From: Actinostola sp. cb2023
Taxonomy: Eukaryota; Cnidaria; Anthozoa; Actiniaria; Actinostolidae
DNA length: 64,000 nt
Direction of reading: 5' to 3'
NCBI GenBank assembly: GCA_033675265.1
Contig: JAUJYZ010000250.1
Span: 372,001-436,000 of the forward strand
The notes beneath the pieces are model-generated. The model saw nothing but the letters and a program-made list of their open reading frames with translations, ran no database searches and was not told where the DNA came from. Both the position numbers and the translations under genes were made by a program. Numbering within the stretch: the first letter of the stretch is position 1; every line of letters begins with the position of its first letter. Shown one piece after another: positions 20,233-45,033 of the stretch.

Positions 20233-23200
20233 ATGCAACTACCATCACCACTGCGATACATGCTAGAGTTAATTAGTGCTACAACATTTTTCGTAGTTGC
20301 CTATTTAGGTGGACTGCACTTGACATCTCTGTTCTTCCTAATGCTTCTCTTCACTCCACTGTGGCCTATTGTAGTTCTCTATGTAGGATGGGTCATACTC
20401 TTTGAGTGGAACACCCCATGCCAAGGGGGCAGACCTCAAAAGGAGTTCATGAAGAATTTACCTGTGTTTAATTATATCAGAGACTATTACCCAATAACGC
20501 TTGAGAAGACCTCTGATTTGGACCCAAAGAAGAATTATATATTTGGATATCACCCTCATGGGTGCATAGCTGTTGGTGCAGTTGTGGGTCTTCAAACTGA
20601 TTCACTTGGATTCAGCAGCAAATATCCTGGCATAATACCACATATGACTGTCCTTTCATGTATGTATGCATGTACATCAGTACATTATATGGTCATCATT
20701 CTCTGTGTTCCAATCTGTTGTGTTACTGTCTAATATGACTCAGACAGTGGGTAGATCTCACAATGGGTAGATCTTGTAACCTTCCAGAGTACTCATGTAT
20801 ACCATTAATGCCACTCATTTTGAAACCCCAAAAATCCTTTGCACCTTCGCATTACATGAGTACCCCAAGGGATCTGTACTTTCTGTTTCTTTGTTGGGTT
20901 TTTGATAACATTTCAAGTGTTTATAGCAGTACCAGCTAGTGGGGACACGACTTTCACACTCACGTCTTACTACATTCTATATTCTATACACCCAACACTC
21001 ATCTCACTAGTGGGGACACGAGTCTCACACTCACTTCTTACTACATTCTATATTCTATACACCCAACACTCATCTCACTAGTGGGGACACGACTCTCACA
21101 CTCACTTCTTACTACATTCTATATTCTATACACCCAACACTCATCTCACTAGTGGGGACACTACTCTTACACTCACTTCTTACTACATTCTATATTCCAT
21201 ACACCCAACACTCATCTCACTAGTGGGGACACGACTCTCGCACTCACGTCTTACTACATTCTACATGTACATGATATTTAGACTTATTAATACACCCATG
21301 CCAATTAACACTCATCTTACTAGTTTGTTCATGAAGCGCCTGGTCCATTGAATTGAACCAGGCACCATGCACAGCAGTGAGAGGTGAGTGCTCTCACCAC
21401 CCTTGCTCCCCATAATTAAGTTTACTTGACTGTCTGTCTGTGCATCTGTCTGTCTGTCCATCCATGGAAAATCTAGATCTGACTCCTTCACATTAATTAG
21501 TTAATACAGGCATTGGATAGAATACAGTATTGGATCATGGTTAGTCAAACTAAGATGGTTCAAACTGATGCCAATCATTTATATTTTCTTTTGATCTGAT
21601 ATACATATCTCATTCACATTTGTGAGTTTCGTAGCCCTCAAAAATACCTTGTGCACCACATCATGGGCTCATGCAGATCGACACAGCCCGGTCGTCAATA
21701 CTGTGTTGGTACCCGTAGCTATAAGCTTACTTACAAGCATTATTATGCTTTGTTTCTTTAGGTACTCTAAAAGCTTTTCTGTACAGAGATCTCTTGATGA
21801 GTCTTGGATTCTTGGATGTGGGAAAGGATTCTCTCAGATATGCTTTGACTCAAATGGGATCAGGACATTCTGTTATTATCATCGTTGGTGGTGCTTCTGA
21901 AATTATTGACTCAGCACAACCAGACACCTATAACCTCACACTGAAGAGACGCAAAGGCTTTGTTAGACTGGCACTGGAGACTGGGTATGACAGTTTGTAT
22001 GGCACAGGTAGCCCAACTAGTGTTTCCCTCAATTCTCCTCTATGATGGGCTTCCTGTGTTAGAGTACTTCACCAGTCAAGTGAAACCCCCCCTGTCCCCC
22101 CCCCCCCCCCCCCGTCCCCCCCCCCCCCGTCCCCCCCCCCCCCCTTTGGGCATTAGTGGGGAAAGCGGGGACTTTCACTTACAATTCACTACCTTTTCAT
22201 TCCCCGGTAGTTGGGGAATACACTTTCAACCCTTTGCCTTCCAGAGTGGGAAATAGGCAGAGGATTCGCGACTCACATTTTTTTCTTCAAAATATTATCT
22301 AAAGAACAAATGAGTACTGGCAGGGGAGTTCACCATTCATTTCTGCTCCGGTAACCGGGGACTTCACCACTGACTTTCTTTCAAATAAGTATAAAGTGAA
22401 TGCCCCACTAATGCCAGGGGGGGGGGGGGGGGGGGGGGGTGAGGTTTGGGGGACTGGGATTGGGGGGTGGCTGTGCCCTGGTTTCCAGAGGGGTTTCCTA
22501 CTCACACATGTGTAAGGCGCACAAGAATAAAAGAATAAAACCAGCCCGGGGAGGGGGGCATCTCACCTACAAATGTAGCCCAGGGGGGGGGGGGGGGGGG
22601 CAGCATCTCACCCACAAGGACTCACGTGAAAGGGCCGGGGATGATCGACCGTCGGAAATTGACACCAATCTGGACGTGGCCTAAGTTTTATTTCACCCAT
22701 AAAAGATACTATTCTAAAACAGACAGAAAAATTAGAACTGTAGTCACTTTAAAGACACCTGTTTATTTCTTCGCGTGCAACCCTAAATGATACCTTGATG
22801 ACTAAAAATATTGACGTTCCGTCGTGAACACCCTAAGTTATACCAAAAACCGTAATTTACACCCCTAAAAGATACGACTATCATTCCCCGTCGCTTTCAC
22901 ATGGGAATCCCCCCTCCAATTGCCCTGGGCTTTGATCAAAGCTCCGAAATAATATTGTTATTTCATTGTTTTGAAGGGCTGACCTTGTTCCTGTGTTTGG
23001 ATTTGGAGAAAACAATATATTCACACAGGTTGGAGGTGTTGGGTCTCTTTACTGGCGTTTACAACACTGGTTATATAACAAGAGCAGACAATATGGTTTT
23101 CCTGTAACATTTTGTTGCTGTTACGGGTTTCTGGGTTTCCTATCTTGGCGTACCCCCATTAACGTTGTTGGTAAGTGCAATATTTTGGTCGTTTTACCAC

Positions 23201-23595
23201 AGGTAGCCCAAGCTGGATACGTTTATATCAGTTATGGAAAAATGATATTTGACAAAAATCGGCGAAACATGCCGCAAAACCGCCTAAAATCAACCGAAAA
23301 ACCAAAAAAATATAGACAACACTTCACCCATATATTGCTCTAGTTGGAAGTCCCATTGGTTTGTTCATTTATTCAGTTATCCGTTCATTCATTTATTCAT
23401 CCATTCATTCATTCATTCATTGTGATTTTTATTTCTGTAGTTGGAAGTCCCATTCCAGTCACCAAAACAGCCAACCCAACAGAAGATGAAGTAAATAAAC
23501 TACATGCTAAGTACATAGAAGACTTGACGACATTATTCAACACTTACAGAGACAAGTACAACGTACCACCACAAACACAATTAACTTTACTATAA
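20233..23595 (+). CDS. DGAT2/MOGAT-family acyltransferase, copy A (4 exons)
   Basis: Exons 20233-20659, 21762-21984, 22977-23170 and 23441-23595; 999 nt, 332 aa plus stop, phases 1, 2 and 1, all GT-AG. The enzyme should transfer a fatty acyl group from acyl-CoA to mono- or diacylglycerol at the ER membrane. Visible: an N-terminal hydrophobic hairpin (about residues 10-65), the family motif FGYHPHG (His107-Pro-His-Gly), NRKGF-type motif RRKGFVRLALETGADLVPVF followed by GFGEN, and a C-terminal VVVGSPIPV block. The 332-aa length is closer to animal MOGATs than to the longer DGAT2, but I would not choose on that alone. The donor inside ACTGGGTATGA was preferred to the later GGCACAGGTAG because it restores the ETGADLVP motif. 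Confidence 0.9.
20936..21290. repeat. 71-bp tandem repeat, about 4.6 copies, in intron 1 of copy A
   Basis: Units start CTAGTGGGGACACGA and contain CTTACTACATTCTATATTC and CACCCAACACTCATCTCA. Starts at 20936, 21007, 21078, 21149 and 21220 give an exact 71-bp period. Confidence 0.93.
22079..22610. repeat. Poly-C and poly-G rich segment in intron 2 of copy A
   Basis: Clusters of C runs at 22088-22143 and G runs at 22417-22439 and 22583-22600. GGAAAGTGGGGACTTTCAC-like words occur on both strands. No coding signal. Confidence 0.8.
23341..23440 (+). repeat. Decoy copy of exon 4 acceptor plus tetranucleotide repeat
   Basis: TAGTTGGAAGTCCCATT at 23341 repeats the last bases of intron 3 and the first bases of exon 4 (real acceptor at 23440/23441). 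The 97 bp between are mostly ATTC units. Using the decoy would shift the frame. Confidence 0.75.
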
Positions 23596-23701
23596 ACTCG
23601 ATCAAGGAATAAGAACATAATAATAATAATCACTATCCCCGTCCCCATCCCCGTCGTTTTTGAAAACTTTCATTTGACCGGCCGAAAACTGATCAAAAGC
23701 T

Positions 23702-24121
23702 CTGTACTGCGTCTACACTAGCGTTTTCACATCGTTTTCTACAGTCCACGCGTTTTCGTCACCAGGCTCTGTTCGGACGTTTTTTCTGTTCAATACCAAA
23801 AGAGACCCGGTCTCTTTTTAATATATGCATTAATTACTCCAGTAGCGCCAGCGTTACTATCGGCTGAGTTGTGACGTAGAGTTTCTGAAAAGCTCTGGTT
23901 GTGACGTAAGCGTTTCTGAAAAGCTCCGTTTTTGCCGTCCACACTAAAACGATAGACCTGCGTTTTCAAAAGTCTCCGCTTTGGAAAGCGTTTTCGAAAA
24001 CCTTCGTTTTCATAGATAAACATCTCCGTTTTCGATCGTTTTTGTGTGGACGCTCGGTAAAAACGCATAAAAAAGTATGCGTCTTCAAACGAAATTGACG
24101 GAGTAGTGTGGACGGGGCCAT
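23702..24121. mobile_element. Repeat with GTCTACACTAGCGTTTTC / GTGTGGACGGGGCC ends
   Basis: GCGTCTACACTAGCGTTTTC at the left and AGTGTGGACGGGGCC at the right bracket several internal GCGTTTTC and GTTTTCG words in both orientations. Similar GTGTGGACG ends occur at 43010-43140 and 43275-43405. It is a non-autonomous element just downstream of copy A. Confidence 0.65.
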
Positions 24122-25017
24122 AGTCAAGTAGACTATAGCTATCTAAATTAAAACAGTCAGTAAAGACATTATTGTATCAGAATACTAGGATAATTATGTA
24201 GCCTTCTTTGCAGGCGTTCTTAGTGAATAACTGATAACTGTAAATATTTTTTACTGCTCACAAAATAAATGTAGTTGTATGAAAAAAGGATTTATTACAA
24301 CAGAGCCCACCACCCTTTATTCCCACCTGCTCCGAGGGTTCAACGCTATCTAGTACAAACCCCATCAAGCGCGCTCCAGATTAGTCTCCCTCAGAGGAGG
24401 TTGAGCGATGCCCGCTAGGGATTGTGGGTCAAAAAGTGATTGAGCTTGGTCGCGGTAGAGGGAGGGTGTCTCAGTTCGTATATATCGGCTCTCCCTTCTT
24501 CGCGTTCCGTACCTGAGTCTCCCTCGCAGCAACAGTTCGGGTCGTCACCGAGAGCGTTGCGTGGCGATAATGTTCCAGTTGTTTAAAATTGATTTATGAT
24601 TCCAGTGAATTTTTTATGCCCATGGCTTCAATAATGTACCTCATGTCAAGAGCAACAAAATACCCTCTGTTTATTCCTTCATGATCTCTGTATACGTTGA
24701 TAATAACTATGATACAACGCGTCGTGCTTCTCCTAACTGACACTTCTCTGGTGTTCTGATCAGTCCCCGCGTGCTATCAGGGCCGTAGCTAGGATTTTTT
24801 GTCTGGGGGGGACAGACTCAGGCTCGTAGCTGGCACTTTGGAAAAGAAGGTTCGTTTCCGCTACTGGAAATAAGTCGGTATGGTGTGCACCGAAGGTGCA
24901 CCTATCTAGGGGGTACGGAGGCATGCTCCTCGGAAAATTTTGAAATCTAGACCTGTCCTCTAATCGGTATTTCCTGCAATTGACGTACTTTCAAGCTAAG
25001 GTAAAACGTACTTAAAG
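24122..25017. other. Intergenic between the two acyltransferase genes
   Basis: No gene seen. 24780-24960 is another copy of the dispersed repeat (TAGGGGGTACGGAGGCATGC, GAAAATTTTGAAATCTAGA). Confidence 0.5.
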
Positions 25018-25476
25018 GGCATATCAGGGTTTTGGGTTTCTTTTGAAAATCGATTACATATAACGTGAATAGTGGGATGGTTCAGTATTTTGTGATTTGA
25101 GCTTCGCATTTGCGAGTTATGAAGGTTTGAAATCATGATATACTAATTAGGTGACATCAATGCAGGCATTTGCCGTAACATATTTTAACTTTTTCAAGTA
25201 GCATTCTTTTCTAAAATAGAACTAAAAGTTTAACATCATTTATATAAGTTGTAGAATAACTTTTTGCCAGTTTAAAAATGTCAGTAATTTGCAAAGGGGC
25301 GCTTTTGTATAATAAATGATGCCTGCGTTGACGTCACCTAATTAACATATCACGATTTCAAACCATCATAACTCGCAAATGCGAAGCTCAAATCACAAAA
25401 TACTGAACCATCCCACTATTCACTTCGTATATAATCGATTTTCAAAAGAAACCCAAAACCCTGATATGCACTTTAA
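25018..25476. mobile_element. MITE, about 155-bp terminal inverted repeats
   Basis: GGCATATCAGGGTTTTGGGT on the left and ACCCAAAACCCTGATATGCA on the right; the arms continue through TTTGTGATTTGAGCTTCGCA to about 25168 and 25318. The spacer is roughly 150 bp. Confidence 0.88.
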
Positions 25477-25550
25477 CGTATTTGTTCTAAATATTTTTTT
25501 GCATAATTTAGAACTGAACTAAACTAAGTTACCCTTTTACTAGTTGCAGA

Positions 25551-26046
25551 TACAGTCATTTGCAAAAATTCTGGCCGCTACGAAATATCAAAGCGGGTTA
25601 ACGCCAGCAAAGTTGGTATAACTATTTAGTATAATGTTTATTTTAGTGATACATTTGTTGTTTGTAAATTTTGCTTCATTTACAGTGCAACTACACCAAC
25701 CAAGGCCACCCAAACAAATTTTGAATCAAATTTTCTAATCACATTTGTGACGCTGAATAACAGAATGATGTCGAATTCTACATTTTAAACTGTTTCTTTT
25801 TCACTCATGATCATAAATATATGCTTTTAAAGCGAAAATGTGAAAATTTGTGCAGATTCTATTGTTTAAATACTCAATTATGATTGGATAATTTGTATGA
25901 AAATTTGCTTGGGTGGCCTTGGTTAGTGTAGTCGCACTGTAATAAGTTAGGAAACTCAAAATAGTATTATTTAATTACCCATAATGCACCCGATATATTG
26001 ATATATTGATATATCGTGGCGGCCAGAATTTTTGCAAATGACTGTA
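25551..26046. mobile_element. Tc1/mariner-like MITE with a second palindrome nested inside
   Basis: TACAGTCATTTGCAAAAATT and its complement ending TGACTGTA at 26046 form CAGT...ACTG ends with TA duplication, typical of Tc1/mariner. Inside, ACAGTGCAACTACACCAACC at 25683 pairs with GGTTAGTGTAGTCGCACTGT near 25940, marking a second element. No transposase ORF. Confidence 0.8.
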
Positions 26047-26642
26047 TATATAAATATATATACTCAATCTGCAGACAGTACTAATAAATAAATAATAAAT
26101 TCTGAGTTTTGCCGGGTGCTCATGAATGATCGTTGTAATAAAACGTTGAAAATAAAGACTTGAGCCCGTCAGTGTAAGAACGAGATGTCAGTCATCGGCG
26201 GGGATGGTGCTCTCAACTACAGAGCACAAGAGGCCGTAGCCTGCGTAGCAAGCGTTTTTAGGGCGCGCGGAAGGGCGCTTCCCCCTCCCCCTCCCCCTCC
26301 TTCCCCTTTTTGCTCTCGCCCCAACTTTCGCGCGGCCAAAAATTAAACGAAAGCTACGTAGGTTAGCTACAGAGGCCGTTGCTTCAGGCTGTTTGTCTTA
26401 CATATCCCACATGTACAGAAGACCGAACTCGAATTTACGAAACAGTTACTTTTTACAGGAGCCCATAAGTAGGAGCCTCCATCTACCGTACTGGGTTTGT
26501 GAGACGACCTGTGACCGGATCAGGCTATTTTTAGAACACCTTTTTCCGCGAACTAATCATCAACCATTAGGAATCCACCATGGGAATTAAACAGAGTCAA
26601 TCAGCATCAATGAGGGAGATGATTTGTGTTTATTTGTGATAT

Positions 26643-26864
26643 ATGAACAAAATGGCGGACGAAGAAATTGGCGAAATTGAAGAAACTGAAAGTCAAGAGA
26701 GCGAAAATGAGAGTGATAGTTACAGTGACTCTTTTGCAGAGTTTAGTACTTCATCGGAAAGTGACCAAGAGTCTTCAAGTTCGTGTTCTGTTTCTCAAGG
26801 AACTAAAAAATCATCAAATAGTAAATCTACCAAGCCAAAAGCTAGAAACTCCGTAACAAAGTAG
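26643..26864 (+). pseudogene. Acidic Ser/Glu-rich ORF interrupted by a palindrome
   Basis: ATG start, MNKMADEEIGEIEETESQ, then a Ser/Asp/Glu-rich stretch and a Lys/Ser-rich end; no recognised domain. Removing the 73-bp palindrome and one 9-bp duplicate leaves the frame open past the present stop, into sequence that reaches the right terminal repeat. It looks like a first exon or captured exon broken by insertion. Function unknown. Confidence 0.4.
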
Positions 26865-26934
26865 GCTCAGTATCCAGCCGCTGGGGTTTCGTGCGCCCAC
26901 GATACGAAACCCCAGCGGCTGGATACTGAGCCTA
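26862..26934. mobile_element. 73-bp palindromic insertion with 9-bp target duplication
   Basis: Perfect 31-bp arms (26862-26892 and 26904-26934; start TAGGCTCAGTATCCAGCC) surround 11 bp. GTAACAAAG flanks it on both sides (26853-26861 and 26935-26943). A 9-bp duplication is typical of Mutator-like elements, among others. Confidence 0.92.
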
Positions 26935-27068
26935 GTAACAAAGCCGAAATCAAAAATCCCTGGTGTTAAACTTTCGCGGGGAAACTGGTGTTCTAAAAAT
27001 AGCCTGATCCGGTCACAGGTCGTCTCACGAATACATCCCAGATGGAGGCTCCTACTTATGGGCTCCTG

Positions 27069-27660
27069 CTTTTTATTAATCCGACTGCTGGCCGACATCA
27101 GGGATCCTTGGATAAAGATGAGCTAACTTTTAAATATTGACAAAGAACAAGCAATACGATATACACAAAACAGAAAAGCCTTCGCAGGACTTTTACAACA
27201 CAAGAACTTTGTTTTTCTATTATTATTCTAATTATTGATCAAGTCCCCGCTGATCAACAAGAGTTCATATAAATCTGCACTTTCCTATTGTCAGCGGTAG
27301 ATATTGTGGGCTCAATTGGAATGCAAAAATGGCTGATTGTGAGGACAGTGAATGAAATGTCAACATCGAAAGTTAAACGTGTTTCCCAAGAGGTAAGAGA
27401 AAAAATATATCAATGATTTCTTTACCTCTAAAAACTTTGTTTTAATCTTACGTGCAAATTTTATAGCTACCTCCCATCGCGCTCTCATAGCTGGCGGAAT
27501 TAGCGAAATTAGCTGCTGAAACCCAGGCCAAAACAACGCAAAATGCAAAGAATTCCTTCAGTTCTAGGCTAAACTGCAGAATACCCTGTACTATAGCTCC
27601 ATGATAAAAAGGAGCTGTCTGTCTTTTAAAGCAGGGTGTCTTATAATTGTAGCCATGCAG
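27069..27660. other. Intergenic, no gene seen
   Basis: Plain sequence with scattered short ORFs and no domain. Confidence 0.4.
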
Positions 27661-28420
27661 GGGTCGTAGCCAGCATAACTATATATATATAGTACTGCAA
27701 GTACATGAGGATATGCCTCGTTTTCAAATGTTAAGGGGAGGGGTGGGTATGGTGACTGTGTAGCTGTGTATAGCCACTTAGAAATATACCACTGCACTGC
27801 AAGTACATGAGGATATGCCTTGTTTTCAAATGTTAAGGGGAGTGGTGAGTATGGTGACTGTGTATATGTAGCTGTGTAGCCACTTAGAAATACACCACTG
27901 TACTGCAAGTACACTGTATACAGTGTACATGAGGATATGCCTCGTTTTCAAATGTTAAGGGGAGGGGTGCAGGGTGGTTATGGTGACTGTGTAGCTGTGT
28001 AGCCACTTAGAAATACACCAAGTACAGGAGGATATGCCTCATTTTCAAATGTTAAGGGGAGGGGTGGTTATGGTGACTGTGTAGCTGTGTAGTCACTTAG
28101 AAATACATGAGGATATGCCTCGTTTTCAAATGTTAAGGGGAGGGGTGCAGGGTGGTTATGGTGACTGTGTAGCTGTGTAGCCACTTAGAAATACACCACT
28201 GGTACTGCAAGTACAGGAGGATATGCCTCATTTTCAAATGTTAAGGGGAGGGGTGGTTATGGTGACTGTGTAGCTGTGTAGCCACTTAGAAATATACCAC
28301 TGTACTGCAAGTACATGAGGACCCTGCCTTGTTTTCAAATGTTAAGGGGAGGGGTGGGTATGGTGACTGTGTAGCTGTGTAGCCACTTAGAAATATACCA
28401 CTGTACTGCGAGTATACAAG
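27661..28420. repeat. Irregular tandem array of about 7 copies
   Basis: Copies carry GAGGATATGCCTCGTTTTCA, AATGTTAAGGGGAGGGGTG, GTGACTGTGTAGCTGTGTAG and CCACTTAGAAATAC. Starts near 27704, 27804, 27929, 28025, 28103, 28218 and 28313 give spacings of 78-125 bp because the ACCACTGTACTGCAAGTACA linker is variably present. Confidence 0.88.
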
Positions 28421-29597
28421 GCATAAATCTAGTGTGCAGCCATGTAGCCACATAGAAATATTTTAACCACCATACTGGAAGTACAGGGGTAAATCCAGTA
28501 CATTATTAATAATAGCCATGTAACCAACTATTTTCAGAAATGGTGACAGGGCACTCTGCAGTTACTCACCACACATATTTCTTAACCATGTCATATCTGT
28601 TATTTATTTATTTATTTATAAAATCTTTTAACAGACGGCCTACGTCAGCAAAACTGATTTTCAGAAGGGCTCTCTGAAGAGAATATAAATATAAAAGATA
28701 ATTATAAAATTATAATAGAATAATTGGAAATAATATAATAGAGTAATTAAAATAATAACCCCCCTCGTCCCCCTTAATTCCCCTTTCCTGAGTCTTTACT
28801 TCTTTCGGCCTCCTCCCTCCTAGTGCTATATTATATCCAATAGAAGGGGTGTCGAATGGTCCCCGCAAAAAGTCAGAGTCTCGCAAAATTTTTGTCAGAT
28901 TTTGTGGGTCTCGAAGTCTCGTTTTTTCACAAGAAGCCATCTCAGAGTTTTTTGAATTTTGAAAACAAAGGAAATTGCTCAAAAATCGTCTCGGGCTCAC
29001 AAAAATATGCCATGTCTCGGAGTCTCGCCAAGTCTCGCCTTGACCATTCAGCACCCCTACTCACCCCTACTAGACTAGTTGCCCAAGTTGAACACGTTTT
29101 CGGAGGGGAAAAAAGCAAGCGAGGAGGCAAGCTGAGTTTTCGGAGGGGAAAAAAGTGAGCGGAGGCAAGGCAAGCCGGAGGCAAGTTCGACCCAGTTGTG
29201 CCAGGGACTCAAGAGGGACTTTGCGAAAATCTACTGGACTTGGAAACTGCATAGTGCTGACCACCTTTTGTGCAACTAGGGCCTGGAGTATAGTGAGCTC
29301 TATGTCTATACATTTGAATTCTAGTCATATAATTTAATCTGTAAGAATATTACTATCCTCTCAATGGCACTGTTAAATAATAATATGTATTGTAATAGTG
29401 TATTAGATGCTTAGCCGACTAAACCTCTATGCACTGAATCTCAAAGAAAAACTATGAATATATAAAAACTTAAATGGTAATGCTAACGAGCATTATAACA
29501 TATGGAAATAAAATGTACATCTTGAGAATATATTTTTTAAATCTTATTTTATTTTTCAGTTGGACTGAAATTGATTGCCTGATATCACAGATCTACC
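28421..29597. other. Region upstream of acyltransferase copy B
   Basis: No exon seen. GTTTTCGGAGGGGAAAAAAG is directly repeated at about 29096 and 29138. A pyrimidine-rich stretch precedes the ATG of copy B, as it does in copy A, and both ATGs sit in a matching CTACCATGCAA context. Confidence 0.45.
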
Positions 29598-42704
<13,107 letters not shown>

Positions 42705-43152
42705 ACTTGTGCCTGTTTAATTTGGGGGAGGGTAAATATGATAACTCAGATCAGGAGCTGCTCAGATATTGTACTGTTATATTGTACTGTTACACAGTCG
42801 GCTATCGAACACAGATCCTCAAAGGATGTATTTACAGATAGCACCAATTACTTTTCCTAACGTTCATTCCCTCGACCCATTCCTCTTGTATCTTCCTCAT
42901 CCCCTCGTACCTCATCCTTTTGTTATTCGATTCAGTCCAAGGTACACCAACTTTTCTAATGAAAAGAGTCTGGGCACGAAGTCTGTATGTTAACTATCGA
43001 AGACTCCTAAGTACCGTCCACACTGTTAAGTGCTTATTTGATAAACGGAAGTTTTCCTTTCGTTTTAGTTTTCCGTCCACGCTTTCCAAAGTGCACGAGT
43101 ATAAAATATTCGAAAACGCTCGTGTGGACGATAAATTCGTTTTCAAGGGTGT
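42705..43152. other. Downstream of acyltransferase copy B
   Basis: No exon. 43010-43140 holds ACCGTCCACACTGTTAAGTG ... CGCTCGTGTGGACGATAAAT, a relative of the element at 23702-24121. Confidence 0.5.
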
Positions 43153-43627
43153 ATAGAGTCGTTTTCGTATGAGTGGGAAAGTTACCGCACCGTCACTGCA
43201 CCGTGCCTTGCCGTATTGGAAGAGTTTGATCATGATTGGATGAGATGCATCTGCACGCTTTTTGATTGGTTCAAAAAGGAAGCCATTTAAGGCCCCATCC
43301 ACACGTATCCGGATATTTTTGAATCCACAACTTTTTCGATGCGGATTGGTGAATACGGTCGATGAATCCGCGCGGTACGTGTGGACGGGGTCTGAGTGTC
43401 ACGGTACCGTAATACAAGCATCAAGAGTTCCAGACTTCCGGTACGTGCGCTATGCATTGTGAGATTATTACAAAGGAAAAGTGAGCACCAAGTGAGCAAA
43501 AGCATAGCTTGGGCTCCCTGTGTCTAGAATTGGTGCTCACTTTTCCTTTGTAATAATTTCATAATGCATTGCGTGCGTACCGGAAGTCTGGAACTCTTGA
43601 TGCTTGTATACGAAAACGACTCCATAG
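43153..43627. mobile_element. Composite inverted-repeat element, 475 bp
   Basis: TATAGAGTCGTTTTCGTATG on the left and ATACGAAAACGACTCCATA on the right. Inside, GTTCCAGACTTCCGGTACGT (43429) and ACCGGAAGTCTGGAAC pair around TTGGGCTCCCTGTG, and GGCCCCATCCACACGTATCC / CGTGTGGACGGGGTC mark a further nested element. Confidence 0.75.
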
Positions 43628-44222
43628 AGTGCAAATTAGAAAAGCTTGAAAACTTTTAGAAAACAATAGAAATAGCACTATTTAGTACTATTTCAAGTTA
43701 GTACTATTTCACACTTTTCTAAATTGCACTCTAGGACCACCATTACTGTATTAGCTGTAGTTTTACTACTATTAATATCTTAATGGAATGTTTTATCTAT
43801 ATTTTAATCTAGGATTTTTAATAAGAGGAAAGTTATAGAAATTGTAACAGTAGGTATGCGCTTAGAACAAGGTATATTTTAACGCACAATGGAAATGACA
43901 GAAATGTAGTAAATTATACAGTAAACACCCGAATAAAGAACAAGTGATTTTGGGGTTCAGGCTGATGCGTTTCTTATACATCGGGTGCTTAGTGAGAAAT
44001 CAGGCTGATGCGTTTCTTATACATCGGGTGCTTAGTGAGAAATCAGGCTGAAGATGTTCTTAAGAGGTTCTTAAAATTGTTTCTGGAAATGAGGTACAGT
44101 GATCAAGATTACTGAGAGGTTTAATTAATATGCAATCACTACTGTATTGTGTACTGTAGCTCCAAGAAATCTTTATACACCTCCCCCCTTAAAAATCTCA
44201 GTTGTAATTGCAGCCAGGATGC
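43628..44222. other. Intergenic, small direct duplication
   Basis: No gene. GGCTGATGCGTTTCTTATAC and the following bases to GAGAAATCA are present twice in tandem at about 43959-44046. Confidence 0.55.
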
Positions 44223-44271
44223 ATGACATTAAAATTGGTTGTCTCTGGCTTATATATTTGTTAATTAAGCT

Positions 44272-44306
44272 ACAAACGTTTCGATCCTTCCTCGGATCTT
44301 CTTCAG
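44272..44306 (-). ncRNA. Hammerhead-ribozyme-like motif, left arm
   Basis: Reverse-complement copy of the motif in the right arm: CTGAAGA, GATCC hairpin, GAAACG. The same caveat about stem I applies. Confidence 0.4.
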
Positions 44307-44998
44307 TGTAACGATCTTGTTGTAATGCGTATGCTATTTTTAAACCTACTAGCGCGCGTTGGTGCTAGATCGATCTACGAGAGTTCTATATATTTTAGTC
44401 ATTCTTTGACTTTGGGTCTTTTATGGAATGCCAGGATTCCAGAAATTCAGCTGGTGACCAGTTGCGTTTGCGTGTTCTGCTACCTTTGAAGCTGGCGCGT
44501 TGTTGCAAACAGCCCTCCTGTGTTCTGATAATCTAGTAGACATTGATCTTTCAGTTTGACCATGATAAACGAAGTCACAATCCTCACATTCAATCCTGTA
44601 CACCACGCCTTTTTTGGAATGATAGTCTTTCTTGTCCTTTGGGCGAGGCCCATTTCAAAGATAAATCGTTTGTTTGTGACTTCGTTTATCATGGTCAAAC
44701 TGAAAGATCAATGTCTACTAGATTATCAGAACACAGGAGGGCTGTTTGCAACAACGCGCCAGCTTCAAAGGTAGCAGAACACGCAAACGCAACTGGTCAC
44801 CAGCTGAATTTCAAAGAAACAAGAATCGTCGAGACAGAAAAGAACTACCACCAAAGACTATTTCTTAATCCTGGCATTCCATAAAAGACCCAAAGTCAAA
44901 GAATGACTAAAATATATAGAACTCTCGTAGATCGATCTAGCACCAACGCGCGCTAGTAGGTTTAAAAATAGCATACGCATTACAACAAGATCGTTACA

Positions 44999-45033
44999 CT
45001 GAAGAAGATCCGAGGAAGGATCGAAACGTTTGT
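44999..45033 (+). ncRNA. Hammerhead-ribozyme-like motif, right arm
   Basis: CTGAAGA, a hairpin GATCC-GAGGAA-GGATC, then GAAACG and TTTGTAG. This matches the hammerhead core (CUGANGA, stem II, GAAA) in the form known from Penelope-like elements, with a very short stem III. I could not form a stem I by eye, so catalytic competence is not shown. Confidence 0.45.

Larger units (their letters stand above)
26457..27068. mobile_element. Inverted-repeat element enclosing a gene-like ORF
   Basis: Arms of about 93 bp: left GGAGCCCATAAGTAGGAGCC...CTGTGACCGGATCAGGC..., right its near complement ending GGCTCCTACTTATGGGCTCC. The interior holds an acidic Ser-rich ORF (26643-26864), itself split by a 73-bp palindrome. 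The layout resembles transposons that carry host sequence. Confidence 0.75.

Noticed and set aside
22001..22010. GGCACAG|GTAGCC as donor of exon 2 of acyltransferase copy A
   Set aside because: It adds YDSLYGT and gives the wrong phase; the earlier ACTGG|GTATGA donor restores the conserved ETGADLVP motif and the phase.
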